A stretch of DNA of 64,000 bases from Dietzia massiliensis (lineage in GTDB: Bacteria > Actinomycetota > Actinomycetes > Mycobacteriales > Mycobacteriaceae). A program made the translations under genes and the position numbers. Of this stretch, positions 1-7,136 are shown piece by piece (the stretch's first letter is position 1; the number at the start of each line of letters is the position of its first letter). The notes under the pieces were generated by a model, which did no database searches, was not told where the DNA came from, and saw nothing but the letters and a program-made list of their open reading frames with translations. The stretch is taken from contig NZ_JAHBAV010000008.1 in assembly GCF_018390595.1 (NCBI RefSeq), positions 16,884 through 80,883 on the forward strand. The letters run 5' to 3'.

Positions 1-347
1 TCGGGTGCGAGGGTCCGCGCGAGGGCGTCGACCCCGTCCGCGTCGTCACGGACCGGGACCACCACGGCGAGGCCGTCCAGCGAGCGGTCCGCGGACACCG
101 GGCCGGCGGGATGGGCCATCCCTCGATCGGTGAGAGCACGGGCGAGCGCGGCCCCCGCGGGCGTGTCCGTCGCGACGGTCCGGCCGCCGTCCAGGAGGCC
201 CGCCACCGACGGCGCGGGCGTGATGAGCGTGACCGGGTCGCCGCCCAGGACCCGCACGACGCCGCCGCGTCGCAGGATCCGGGTCCGGCGGTCGAGCAAC
301 ACGTGCGGCCGGGCGGTGGCGGGTGCGCGGTGTCCGGAGGGCGTCAT
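1..347 (-). CDS. mftF: MftF, mycofactocin glycosyltransferase (N-terminal part; runs off window)
   Basis: Only the first ~115 codons are present. MftF is the family-2 glycosyltransferase that adds the oligoglucose chain to premycofactocin. The visible part has the family's small N-terminal segment (VLLDRRTRILRRGGVVRVL, then GGDPV) and ends in the first strand of the GT-A fold (LAVVVPVRDDADG), where the nucleotide sugar binds. The ATG at 347 overlaps the mftE stop as ATGA, so the two are translationally coupled. The identity rests on this short stretch plus its place directly after mftE, the usual mft order. The catalytic DxD region lies outside the window. Confidence 0.85.
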   Translation of the reverse strand, partial: MTPSGHRAPATARPHVLLDRRTRILRRGGVVRVLGGDPVTLITPAPSVAGLLDGGRTVATDTPAGAALARALTDRGMAHPAGPVSADRSLDGLAVVVPVRDDADGVDALARTLAP

Positions 348-1069
348 CGGAGCATCCCGTCGTCGCCCGGCCGCCACCCGTCGAGCCGCGCGCGGGCGTC
401 GGCCACCAGCAGGCCCCACAGCCGCTCGCCGTCCGCGGCCGTGGCGGTGGTCGGGTCCCCCAGGACGCCGGACGGACTCACCGCGGCGACCCCGTCGTCG
501 CGCATGGCGGGCAGGATCTGCGGCAGCGGCCGGACGCACCCGCGGGCCGCGAGGTCGACGCGCACGAGGTGTGGGTGCAGGTGCAGCATGAGCGAGGTCT
601 CGGTGTGCCCGGCGTGGGTGTCACGGGGGTTCTCGGCGGTGCGGCAGGACAGCCACGCGGCGTCGCGGCCCTCGTGCCGCAGTCGCGGGACCGCGCGGCG
701 GAGGGCGTCGACGTTGCCGCCGTGGCCGTTGACCACGAGCAGCCGGTCCGCCCACGTGGACACCGATCTACCGAACTCGAGAATCACCTCGGCGAGCGCC
801 GCCGTCCCGATGGAGACGGTCCCCGCGAACGACTGGTGCTCCCCGCTCGAGCCGTAGGCCAGGGCGGGGAGCACGCGGACGGTGACGTCGGTCGCCGCGG
901 GGGCCGGGGCGCCGGTGGCCGAGTCGGCGACGGCGCGGGCCGCGGCCTCCGCGAGGAGGGTGTCGGTCTCCGGCGGCAGGTGCGGACCGTGCTGTTCGGT
1001 GGCCCCGAGTGGCAGCACGGCCAGCACGCCGCCGCCCGGCCGTCCGTCCGCGCCGGTCGCGCCCGTCAT
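344..1069 (-). CDS. mftE: MftE, mycofactocin precursor peptidase (creatininase family)
   Basis: 241 aa metalloprotease of the creatinine amidohydrolase fold. In the pathway it cuts the MftC-modified MftA peptide and releases the C-terminal Val-Tyr-derived product (AHDP). Visible family motifs are the metal-binding GATEQHGPHLPPETD near the N-terminus, YGSSGEHQSFAGT in the middle, VNGHGGN, and the HAGHTETSLML segment with its metal-binding Glu. It starts 6 bp after the SDR gene and its TGA overlaps the mftF ATG. Length and motifs are normal for the family; nothing is missing. Confidence 0.93.
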   Translation of the reverse strand: MTGATGADGRPGGGVLAVLPLGATEQHGPHLPPETDTLLAEAAARAVADSATGAPAPAATDVTVRVLPALAYGSSGEHQSFAGTVSIGTAALAEVILEFGRSVSTWADRLLVVNGHGGNVDALRRAVPRLRHEGRDAAWLSCRTAENPRDTHAGHTETSLMLHLHPHLVRVDLAARGCVRPLPQILPAMRDDGVAAVSPSGVLGDPTTATAADGERLWGLLVADARARLDGWRPGDDGMLR

Positions 1070-1075
1070 GTCGGG

Positions 1076-1891
1076 TCAGACCTTGATCGCGCCCATGTCG
1101 ACGGTGAAGGTCGAGGCGGTGATGGTGCGCGAGGCGTCCGACGCGAGGAACATCACCGAGTCGGAGATGTCGTCGGTGCTGGCCATGCCCATGCCCAGGA
1201 TCGGGGTGAAGTGCGGCATGAACTGCGGCATGTTGTTGAACACCTCGAGCGCGTCGGGGTCCTCGGCACCCATCGGCGTCTGCACGCCGTAGGGGTGGAT
1301 CGTGTTGACCCGGATGCCGTGCTCGCCGAGCTCCTTCGCGGCGGTCTGCGCGAGGCCCACCACGCCGTACTTCGAGGCCGAGTACGGGGACTGCACCGGC
1401 ATGGCCTTGAGGCCCGCCACGGAGCTGACCAGGATGATCGAGCCGCCGTTGCCCGCGTCGAGCATGTGCGGGATCGTGGCCCTGAGGGTCTTCCAGTACC
1501 CGGTGAGGTTGATGTCGATGGTGTCCTGCCACTGCTGCTCGTCGAGCTCCCACACCTTGCCCCAGTTGCAGATACCGGCGTTGGCGATCACCACGTCCAG
1601 ACGCCCGCCGAAGCGCTCCACGCCGCGCGCGACGAGGTCCTGCTGGAACGCCAGGTCCCGCACGTCCCCGATCTCGGCGCAGATCTCCCCGCCCTCGGCT
1701 TCGACGCGCTCGATGGTGTCGGCCAGGTCATCCTCGGTGGCGGTCCGGTACTTGACGTACTCGGACGGCGCCGCGCACAGGTCGAGGCCGATAATCTTGG
1801 CGCCCTCGCGCGCGAAGCGGATGGCGTGCTTGCGTCCCTGGCCGCGGGCCACGCCGGTGATGTAGACGACCTTGCCGTCGAGATCTCCCAT
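1076..1891 (-). CDS. Mycofactocin-coupled SDR family oxidoreductase
   Basis: 271 aa short-chain dehydrogenase. The N-terminal nucleotide motif is TGVARGQGR, the NAG motif is ANAGI, and the catalytic Ser-Tyr-Lys set is SSVAG then YSASK. The sequence style (GKVVYITGVARGQGR at the start; HPYGVQTPM; a closing TFTVDMGAIKV) is that of the mycofactocin-coupled SDR subfamily, whose members hold NAD(H) tightly and hand electrons to mycofactocin rather than to free NAD. Its place between mftD and mftE supports the link. The substrate cannot be read from sequence; such enzymes act on secondary alcohols. ATG chosen at 1891; the ribosome site before it is weak, so it may be translated by reinitiation after mftD. 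Confidence 0.9.
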   Translation of the reverse strand: MGDLDGKVVYITGVARGQGRKHAIRFAREGAKIIGLDLCAAPSEYVKYRTATEDDLADTIERVEAEGGEICAEIGDVRDLAFQQDLVARGVERFGGRLDVVIANAGICNWGKVWELDEQQWQDTIDINLTGYWKTLRATIPHMLDAGNGGSIILVSSVAGLKAMPVQSPYSASKYGVVGLAQTAAKELGEHGIRVNTIHPYGVQTPMGAEDPDALEVFNNMPQFMPHFTPILGMGMASTDDISDSVMFLASDASRTITASTFTVDMGAIKV

Positions 1892-1936
1892 GGAGGAGGT
1901 GTCCTGTTCTCTGAGTTCTCGTGGGATGGTGGCGGA

Positions 1937-3160
1937 TCAGGCGCCGAGGCGGCGCATGAAGCCCTCGGGGATGACGTAGTCGTCGCGGTTCAGTTCGGAG
2001 ATCGACGACTTGCTCAGCCCGATGAGGCTGGAGTCCAGACCGGAGCGCATGATGTCGAGGACGTTCTCCACGCCGGCCTGCCCGTTGGCGCCCAGGCCCC
2101 AGAGGTAGGCGCGGCCGATCATCACGGCACGGGCGCCGAGCGCGAGCGCCTTGGCCACGTCCGAGCCGCGGCGGACACCGCCGTCGAGCAGCACCTCCAC
2201 CTGGTCGCCGACCTCGTCGACGATCGGCGCGAGGCAGCGGATCGAGGCGGGGGTCGCGTCGAGGTTGTTGCCGCCGTGGTTGGACACCGAGATCGCCGTG
2301 ACCCCGGCGTCGACGGCCCGCTTGGCGTCGTCGATGCGGGTGATGCCTTTGAGCATGACCGGGCCGTCGTAGTTCTCGACCACCCAGGCGATGTCCTCCC
2401 ACGTCGCCGGCGGGGTGTTCATCCACTCGCCGTAGGCGCCGAAGAAGGAGGGCCCCATCTCGCCCCGGTCGACCAGGTTCGGGGTCGTCAGGTCCGGGAA
2501 GCGCTTGTTGACCACCACGTCGCGGGCCCACTCGGCCGCCCAGCGCGGCCGCACGGCGATCTGCGGCGCCAGGGTGACCAACGCCCCGGCGTCGAGGGTC
2601 TCCGGGATGGCCGGGCTCCCCCAGTCCCGCCCCATCGAGAACGACCAGTCCGTGGTGAGGATGACCCCTGCCGCGCCGGCGGCCTTGGCCCGCTCGAGCC
2701 GGCGCAGGACCTGCTCCTTGCCGCCCAGCCAGTACACCTGGAAGAAGGTCTGCGGGTTGGCCGCGATGACCTCCTCGATCGGCTTGGAGGCGAACGAGCT
2801 CAGGCCCATCGCCGTGCCGCGGGCGGCCGCCGCACGGGCGACGTCGACCTCCCCGTCCGGGGTGACCGCCTGCACGCCGGTGGGCGAGATCATCACCGGC
2901 AGGCTGATGGGCTGACCCATCACCGTGGTGGCCATGTCGCGCTCCTGCTTGGCGCCGATGACGTGCGGCTTCGGCTCGAGTTCGGAGAACGCGTCCATGT
3001 TGTCGCGGATCGTCACGCCCGCCTCACTGCCACCGACGAGCGCCATGTACACGCTCTTGGGCAGCTTCTTCTTCGCTCGACGGTGCGCCTCGGCGACGGA
3101 CTCGAACCACGGGTTCTGCCGCCAGGGGTTGGCCTCGGCGATCTTGGACAGACGGGACAC
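1937..3160 (-). CDS. mftD: MftD, FMN-dependent premycofactocin synthase
   Basis: 407 aa member of the L-lactate dehydrogenase/glycolate oxidase (alpha-hydroxyacid dehydrogenase) FMN family. In the mycofactocin pathway it oxidatively deaminates AHDP to give premycofactocin, the redox-active core. Features seen: PVMISPTGVQAVTPDGEVD for FMN contacts, the DWSFSMGRDWGSP insert typical of MftD, VMLKGI, SNHGGNNLDATPAS, and the phosphate-binding LLDGGVRRGSDVAKALALGA. It lies 60 bp after mftC and 45 bp before the SDR gene, within one transcription unit. Confidence 0.94.
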   Translation of the reverse strand: MSRLSKIAEANPWRQNPWFESVAEAHRRAKKKLPKSVYMALVGGSEAGVTIRDNMDAFSELEPKPHVIGAKQERDMATTVMGQPISLPVMISPTGVQAVTPDGEVDVARAAAARGTAMGLSSFASKPIEEVIAANPQTFFQVYWLGGKEQVLRRLERAKAAGAAGVILTTDWSFSMGRDWGSPAIPETLDAGALVTLAPQIAVRPRWAAEWARDVVVNKRFPDLTTPNLVDRGEMGPSFFGAYGEWMNTPPATWEDIAWVVENYDGPVMLKGITRIDDAKRAVDAGVTAISVSNHGGNNLDATPASIRCLAPIVDEVGDQVEVLLDGGVRRGSDVAKALALGARAVMIGRAYLWGLGANGQAGVENVLDIMRSGLDSSLIGLSKSSISELNRDDYVIPEGFMRRLGA

Positions 3161-3220
3161 GGTGGGGGTTCCTCCTACGGGATTCGGTCCGGGGGGCGCG
3201 GATCGGCTCGGGACGCGCGG

Positions 3221-4480
3221 TCAGATCGGGGACTCGTCGCACAGGCTGGTGGGCCGGCGCGGCGGGGTGGTGATGAGCGTGAGCGGCACCGGGCCGGCGG
3301 GCTGCTTGCGCGCCGCCAGCCCCTTGGTGCGCGAGTGGTCCTGCGACGGCGCCGGGATGGCGCGCTCGGCGGCGAGCAGGCCCTCCCCGTGGCCCTGGAT
3401 GCACTCGGGGTCCGGGCCGTCCATCGGCAGGCCGGTGAAGAACTTCGCGGCCATGCAGCCGCCGCGGCAGCTGTCGTAGAACCCGCAGGACCCGCACGCG
3501 CCCGCGGACTGGGGCTCGCGCAGCTCGCTGAACAGCTCCGAGGTCTGCCACACCGACTCGAACCCGCCGTCGGCGACGACGTTGCCGGCGAGGAAGTTGT
3601 CGTGGATGGCGAACGGGCACGCGTAGACGTCCCCGATCGGGTCGATCAGGCACACCACGCGGCCGGCGCCGCACAGGTTGAGACCCGGCAGCGAACCCTG
3701 GCCGTCGCCGAACGCGGACAGGTGGAAGAAGCTGTCGCCGGTGAGCACGTTCTCGCCGTGCGCGACCAGCCAGTCGTAGAGGTCCTTCTGCTGCTCGGGC
3801 AGCGGGTGCAGGTCGTCCCACACGTCGGCGCCGCGACCGGACGGACGCAGTCGCGTGATGCGCAGGGTGGCGTCGTAGCGGTCGGCGAGCGCCTTGAACT
3901 CGTCGAGCTGGGTGACGTTCTCGCGCGTGACCACTACCGAGATCTTGGCGTCGGTGAAGCCGGCGTCCTTGAGGTTCTGCAGCGCCCGCACGGCCATGTC
4001 GAACGAGCCCGGGCCGCGGACCGCGTCGTTGACCTCGGCGGTCGCGCCGTCGAGGGAGATCTGCACGTCGACGTAGTCACTCGCCGCCAGGCGCCGGGCG
4101 GCCTTCTCGTCGATCCGCACGCCGTTGGTGGAGAACTTCACGCCCACCTGGTGGCTGGTGGCGTAGTCGACGAGCTCCCAGAAGTCCGAGCGGACCGTGG
4201 GCTCGCCGCCGCCGATGTTGACGTAGAAGACCTGCATCTTCTGCAGCTCGTCGATGATCGCCTTGCACTGCTCGGTGCTCAGCTCCCGCGGATCGCGCTT
4301 GCCCGAGGAGCTCAGGCAGTGCACGCACGAGAGGTTGCAGGCGTAGGTGAGCTCCCAGGTCAGGCAGATCGGCGCGTCGAGCCCGCGCTCGAACTGGTCC
4401 ACGAGTCGGCCGACAGGAGCCGGCGCCGCGGTGGTGGGCGCTGCGCCGGACGTGGCCGGGCGGTCGAGCGTGCTGGTCAT
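3221..4480 (-). CDS. mftC: MftC, radical SAM mycofactocin maturase
   Basis: 419 aa radical SAM/SPASM protein. It acts on the C-terminal Val-Tyr of MftA: oxidative decarboxylation of the Tyr, then C-C bond formation with the Val. The radical SAM cluster motif CNLSCVHC gives Cys 48, 52 and 55; the GGGEP motif follows. The SPASM region is Cys-rich (LCGAGRVVC, VYACPF, GACGSCGFYDSCRGGC) and holds the auxiliary Fe-S clusters. ATG at 4480 is chosen because it follows a GAGGAGAC ribosome site and overlaps the mftB stop (ATGA); an upstream in-frame extension would run through mftB. The ~45-residue Arg/Pro-rich tail after the SPASM cysteines is typical of the family. Confidence 0.95.
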   Translation of the reverse strand: MTSTLDRPATSGAAPTTAAPAPVGRLVDQFERGLDAPICLTWELTYACNLSCVHCLSSSGKRDPRELSTEQCKAIIDELQKMQVFYVNIGGGEPTVRSDFWELVDYATSHQVGVKFSTNGVRIDEKAARRLAASDYVDVQISLDGATAEVNDAVRGPGSFDMAVRALQNLKDAGFTDAKISVVVTRENVTQLDEFKALADRYDATLRITRLRPSGRGADVWDDLHPLPEQQKDLYDWLVAHGENVLTGDSFFHLSAFGDGQGSLPGLNLCGAGRVVCLIDPIGDVYACPFAIHDNFLAGNVVADGGFESVWQTSELFSELREPQSAGACGSCGFYDSCRGGCMAAKFFTGLPMDGPDPECIQGHGEGLLAAERAIPAPSQDHSRTKGLAARKQPAGPVPLTLITTPPRRPTSLCDESPI

Positions 4481-4803
4481 GAGGTCTCCTCGATCATGCG
4501 CGAGGCGGCGAGCTGGCCGAGCGCGTGCAGGTACAGCCGGGCCGTGCCCGGGTCGTCGATCGGCACCCCCGCTGCCGCGCACGCGGCGCGGGCGGTGGGA
4601 TGCTCCGCGAGCGTGCGGACCACCTCGACGATGGTCGGCGACTTGAGAAAGCTGAGCTTGCGGGTGTGGAAGTGGTAGAGCAGGGCCCCGAACGGTTCGG
4701 GCCGAAGCGCCACCCCGGGGTGCAGGCGCCAGCCGGCGTCGAGATCGAATGCCGCCGGGGCGGCCGTCTGCCCGGCGCCGGCCGGCGCTGCCGCGGAGGT
4801 CAT
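4477..4803 (-). CDS. mftB: MftB, mycofactocin RRE chaperone
   Basis: 108 aa PqqD-like RiPP recognition element that binds the MftA leader and presents it to MftC. The body has the expected pattern: GWRLHPGVALRPEPFGALLYHF, then a leucine-rich LSFLKSPTIVEVVRTL segment and the C-terminal helical part. The ~20-residue N-terminal Ala/Gly/Pro stretch is lineage-specific and disordered-looking. ATG at 4803 is only one base after the mftA stop, so translation is coupled to the precursor; its stop overlaps the mftC start. Confidence 0.92.
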   Translation of the reverse strand: MTSAAAPAGAGQTAAPAAFDLDAGWRLHPGVALRPEPFGALLYHFHTRKLSFLKSPTIVEVVRTLAEHPTARAACAAAGVPIDDPGTARLYLHALGQLAASRMIEETS

Positions 4804-4804
4804 C

Positions 4805-4891
4805 TCAGTAGACCCCGCACATGCCGTCGATCGAGACCTCCTCGATGAGGGCCTCCTCCAGCACGACCTCGGTGTTCTGCGCGTTGTCCAT
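4805..4891 (-). CDS. mftA: MftA, mycofactocin precursor peptide (28 aa)
   Basis: A 28-codon RiPP precursor ending in the invariant mycofactocin core IDGMCGVY; the last Val-Tyr pair becomes the cofactor. The leader is acidic (VVLEEALIEEVS) and is the part MftB recognises. A strong ribosome site (GGAGGGAGG) sits about 8 bases before the ATG at 4891. It is the first gene of the minus-strand mft operon, one base from mftB. Very short genes are easily missed, but the C-terminus is diagnostic. Confidence 0.97.
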   Translation of the reverse strand: MDNAQNTEVVLEEALIEEVSIDGMCGVY

Positions 4892-4948
4892 CTCGCGTCC
4901 CTCCCTCCGGAACTACGGGAACCCCACCACGGGCGTGGTGAGACCCGA

Positions 4949-4977
4949 ATCATATTGGCACTTGGTGCCAGTGACAA
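4949..4977 (-). promoter_or_regulatory. mftA operon promoter (-35 TTGTCA, 17 bp, -10 TATGAT)
   Basis: On the minus strand TTGTCA (4977-4972) and TATGAT (4954-4949) are spaced by exactly 17 bp, close to sigma-70/SigA consensus and unusually good for such a GC-rich genome. The start point would be near 4942, giving a leader of about 50 bases before mftA. The spacer contains the operator at 4956-4970. Confidence 0.8.
4956..4970. promoter_or_regulatory. Probable MftR operator TGGCAC-N3-GTGCCA
   Basis: A perfect 6-bp inverted repeat with a 3-base spacer, placed between the -35 and -10 boxes of mftA and 34 bp before the divergent mftR gene. A protein bound here would block RNA polymerase on mftA and could autoregulate mftR. 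That MftR is the binder is inferred from the divergent arrangement and its TetR-family nature. Confidence 0.7.
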
Positions 4978-5003
4978 GGATCACTGATCTAGGCTCTCGT
5001 GTC

Positions 5004-5600
5004 ATGGGAACGACGGGAATGACCTCAGGACGGACGCCAGGACGTCGCCCGTCGACCACCCGCGCGTCGATCGTCGACGTGGCCCTCGACCTGTTCGCGC
5101 GCCAGGGTTACGAGGCGACCAGCGTCGATCAGATCGCCGAGGCCGCCCACATCTCGCGGCGCACCCTGTTCCGCTACTTCCCCGGCAAGGCCGCCATAGC
5201 GTGGGGCGAGTTCGACGAGCAGATCCAGCTCATGCTGGGGTACCTGGCCGGCGTCCCGGAGGACACGCCGCTGCGCGACGCGCTGGCGGACGCACTCATC
5301 GCGTTCAACACGTTCCCACCGTCGCAGACCGAGGTCCACCGTCTCCGGATGCGCCTCCTCCTAAGCGTGGACGAACTCCAGGCCCACTCGACGCTCGTGT
5401 ACGCCGACTGGCGGCGGGCCGTGGCCGGGTTCGTCGCTGACCGGCGGGGCGAGACGGTGGACGACCTCGTGCCCGCCGCCACCGCGCACGCTGCTCTCGG
5501 GATAGCGCTGTCCGCCTACCGCCTGTGGGTGGCCGAGCCCGGGGCGGATCAGGATCGCCTCCACGAGCTCCTGCGCCGCGGGACGCAGATACTGGCCTGA
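5004..5600 (+). CDS. mftR: MftR, TetR-family regulator of mycofactocin genes
   Basis: 198 aa. The N-terminal TetR DNA-binding domain spans about residues 14-60 (TRASIVDVALDLFARQGYEA, then VDQIAEAAHISRRTLFRYF). The C-terminal ligand domain has the MftR style (FDEQIQLMLGYLAGVP, then VHRLRMRLLLSVDELQAHS). In mycobacteria MftR represses mft genes and responds to long-chain acyl-CoAs. It is divergent from mftA with the operator between them. ATG at 5004 fits the start of the TetR domain; a TAGGCT box 8 bases upstream suggests a nearly leaderless mRNA. An in-frame upstream extension would run across the mftA promoter and into mftA, so it is rejected. Confidence 0.9.
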   Translation: MGTTGMTSGRTPGRRPSTTRASIVDVALDLFARQGYEATSVDQIAEAAHISRRTLFRYFPGKAAIAWGEFDEQIQLMLGYLAGVPEDTPLRDALADALIAFNTFPPSQTEVHRLRMRLLLSVDELQAHSTLVYADWRRAVAGFVADRRGETVDDLVPAATAHAALGIALSAYRLWVAEPGADQDRLHELLRRGTQILA

Positions 5601-5664
5601 CGAGGTGGGCACTCGCGCGCCCCGGTGGCCGCGGGACAACTTACCGACGGGTAACCTCGTCGTC

Positions 5665-6171
5665 GTGACCGATACCTCGCCCAGCCCCGCCGCCGACACC
5701 TCCACCTACCGCCTGTGGAAGACCACCACCCGCCTGCCGTTCGGGTCACGCCTGTTCAGCGCGGCGGTGAGCCTCAAGGCCCCGTACTTCCGCACCGCCC
5801 ACCCGCACGTCACCGAGCTCCGACCCGGACGCTGCGTCGTGCGCGGGCCGGGATGGTGGGGCAACCGCAACCACATCGGCACCTTCCACGTGATCGCCGC
5901 GTGCAACCTCGCGGAGATGGCGATGGGCATGCTCGCCGAGGCCACCGTGCCCGCGACCCACCGCTGGATCCCCGTGGGCATGAACGTGCGCTACCCCGCG
6001 AAGTCGACCGGCGGGATGACCGTCACCGCCGAATGGACGGAACTGCCCGACTTTGCGTCGATGACCACCGGGCAGGACGTCGAGGTCCCGCTGCGGTTCG
6101 TCGACGACGCGGGGGTCGAGCCCGTGGTCGGCAGCATCACGATCCGGGTCTCGCCCAAGAAGAAGGCGTGA
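5665..6171 (+). CDS. Hotdog-fold protein (DUF4442/thioesterase-like)
   Basis: 168 aa. The sequence resembles the DUF4442 hotdog group: RLPFGSRLFSAAVSLKAPYF, then GRCVVRGPGWWGNRNHIGTFH, CNLAEMAMGMLAEATVP and the closing strand VVGSITIRVSPKKKA. Relatives are related to acyl-CoA thioesterases, but no substrate is established. GTG at 5665 is chosen over an earlier GTG at 5605 because a TAACCT box lies just upstream (leaderless mRNA likely) and homology begins after it. It lies 64 bp after mftR on the same strand and may or may not be co-transcribed. Confidence 0.75.
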   Translation: MTDTSPSPAADTSTYRLWKTTTRLPFGSRLFSAAVSLKAPYFRTAHPHVTELRPGRCVVRGPGWWGNRNHIGTFHVIAACNLAEMAMGMLAEATVPATHRWIPVGMNVRYPAKSTGGMTVTAEWTELPDFASMTTGQDVEVPLRFVDDAGVEPVVGSITIRVSPKKKA

Positions 6172-6195
6172 CCGGGCACCAGTCTTGATTTTCCC

Positions 6196-6229
6196 TTGCG
6201 GAAACGGAAAGTAACTCCTATCGTTTCCG
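6196..6229 (+). promoter_or_regulatory. Promoter with overlapping inverted repeat CGGAAACG-N15-CGTTTCCG
   Basis: TTGCGG (6196-6201), a 17-bp spacer and TATCGT (6219-6224) form a promoter whose start point would fall on or next to the ATG at 6232, so the mRNA is probably leaderless. Perfect 8-bp arms (6199-6206, 6222-6229) cover both boxes, and GGAAA/TTTCC units recur on either side. This is the expected layout for an autoregulated operator; the winged-helix protein at 6726 is the obvious candidate binder. Confidence 0.7.
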
Positions 6230-6231
6230 TT

Positions 6232-6729
6232 ATGGAAAACAACGCGTCGTCCCCGTACGACCCCGCCGCCGCCCTCGCCGACGTCGACTCGGCCCGCCGC
6301 TCCGTGGCCGACCGGCTCATCACCCCGTGGTGGTACCACCCCGCCCTCGGGGCGATCCTCGCCGCGATCATGCTGGTGGCCGCTCTGGACCTCCACAACA
6401 TCGTCCGCCTCGTGGTCTCCCTGGGCGGGGCGATCGGCATCGGCCTGCTGGTCGGGGCCTACCAGCGCACCACCGGCCTGTGGGTCGACATGCGCAACCT
6501 CGGTCCCACCTCCCGCAGGTGGTGGTTCGCCTACGCGGTGATCGTGCTGGTGGTGACCGGGTCCTCACTCATCCCCACCGCCTCGGGCCGGGCGCTCCCC
6601 GTCTGGCTGGCCGTCCTGCTCGCCGCCGTCGCCCTGGTCGCCACGATCGTCCTGGGCCGCCGAGTCGACAGCGCGATGCGTGAGGAGATCCGCACCGGCG
6701 CCGCCGCCCTCCCGAAGGCGCGTCGATGA
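6232..6729 (+). CDS. Four-helix membrane protein of unknown function
   Basis: 165 aa. After a ~40-residue polar N-terminus there are four hydrophobic segments, roughly residues 43-62, 65-85, 100-117 and 123-143, joined by short loops with a WVDMRNLGPTSRRWW cytosolic-looking turn; the tail is basic. No catalytic or transport motif is recognised. The ATG at 6232 directly follows the inverted-repeat promoter. Its TGA overlaps the next ATG (ATGA), so it is coupled to the winged-helix gene. Small membrane protein plus PadR/MarR-like regulator pairs occur widely in actinobacteria; the role may be membrane stress or efflux sensing, which is inference. Confidence 0.75.
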   Translation: MENNASSPYDPAAALADVDSARRSVADRLITPWWYHPALGAILAAIMLVAALDLHNIVRLVVSLGGAIGIGLLVGAYQRTTGLWVDMRNLGPTSRRWWFAYAVIVLVVTGSSLIPTASGRALPVWLAVLLAAVALVATIVLGRRVDSAMREEIRTGAAALPKARR

Positions 6730-7136
6730 CGGCCAGGCGCGCCGCCGCCCGGTTCGACGACATCATCCACGCCCCCCACCGGCTGCGGATCTGCGCCCTG
6801 CTCGCCCCCGTCGAGTCGATGGAGTTCGGCACCATCCGGGACGAACTCGGCGTCGCCGACTCGGTCCTGTCCAAGCAGTTCAAGGTCCTCACCGACGCCG
6901 GCTACGCCACCACCTCCAAAGCCGCCGCCCCCACCGGGCGCGCACGCACGTGGCTGGCCCTCACCCGCGCCGGACGCAAGGCCTTCGCCGGTCACCTCGA
7001 GGCACTGCGCGAACTCGCCGCCGCCGCGGAGGGCGAGCCGCTCGCCCGGAGCGCGTCAGTCCCGCGTACGGGCGTCGAAGGCCCGGATCGCGATCGGAGC
7101 GATGAGCACGGTCAGGCCGACGATCCACAGCAGTGA
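6726..7136 (+). CDS. Winged-helix transcriptional regulator (HTH_34/MarR-like)
   Basis: 136 aa. A compact winged helix fills residues ~10-98: PHRLRICALLAPVESMEFGT, DELGVADSVLSKQFKVLTDA for the recognition helices, and a wing (SKAAAPTGRARTWLALT) followed by a helix. This is the type of the HTH_34 family. The last ~35 residues are polar and low in structure, and their codons overlap the 3' end of the convergent ABC permease gene by 81 bp, so either the tail is real but unconstrained or the true stop has drifted. It probably represses its own operon through the inverted repeat at 6199-6229. Confidence 0.8.
   Translation: MTARRAAARFDDIIHAPHRLRICALLAPVESMEFGTIRDELGVADSVLSKQFKVLTDAGYATTSKAAAPTGRARTWLALTRAGRKAFAGHLEALRELAAAAEGEPLARSASVPRTGVEGPDRDRSDEHGQADDPQQ

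Noticed and set aside
323..4678. Very long plus-strand open frame opposite the mft genes
   Set aside because: It is antisense to clearly recognised mft genes, has no ribosome site or domain, and its composition is the usual high-GC shadow.
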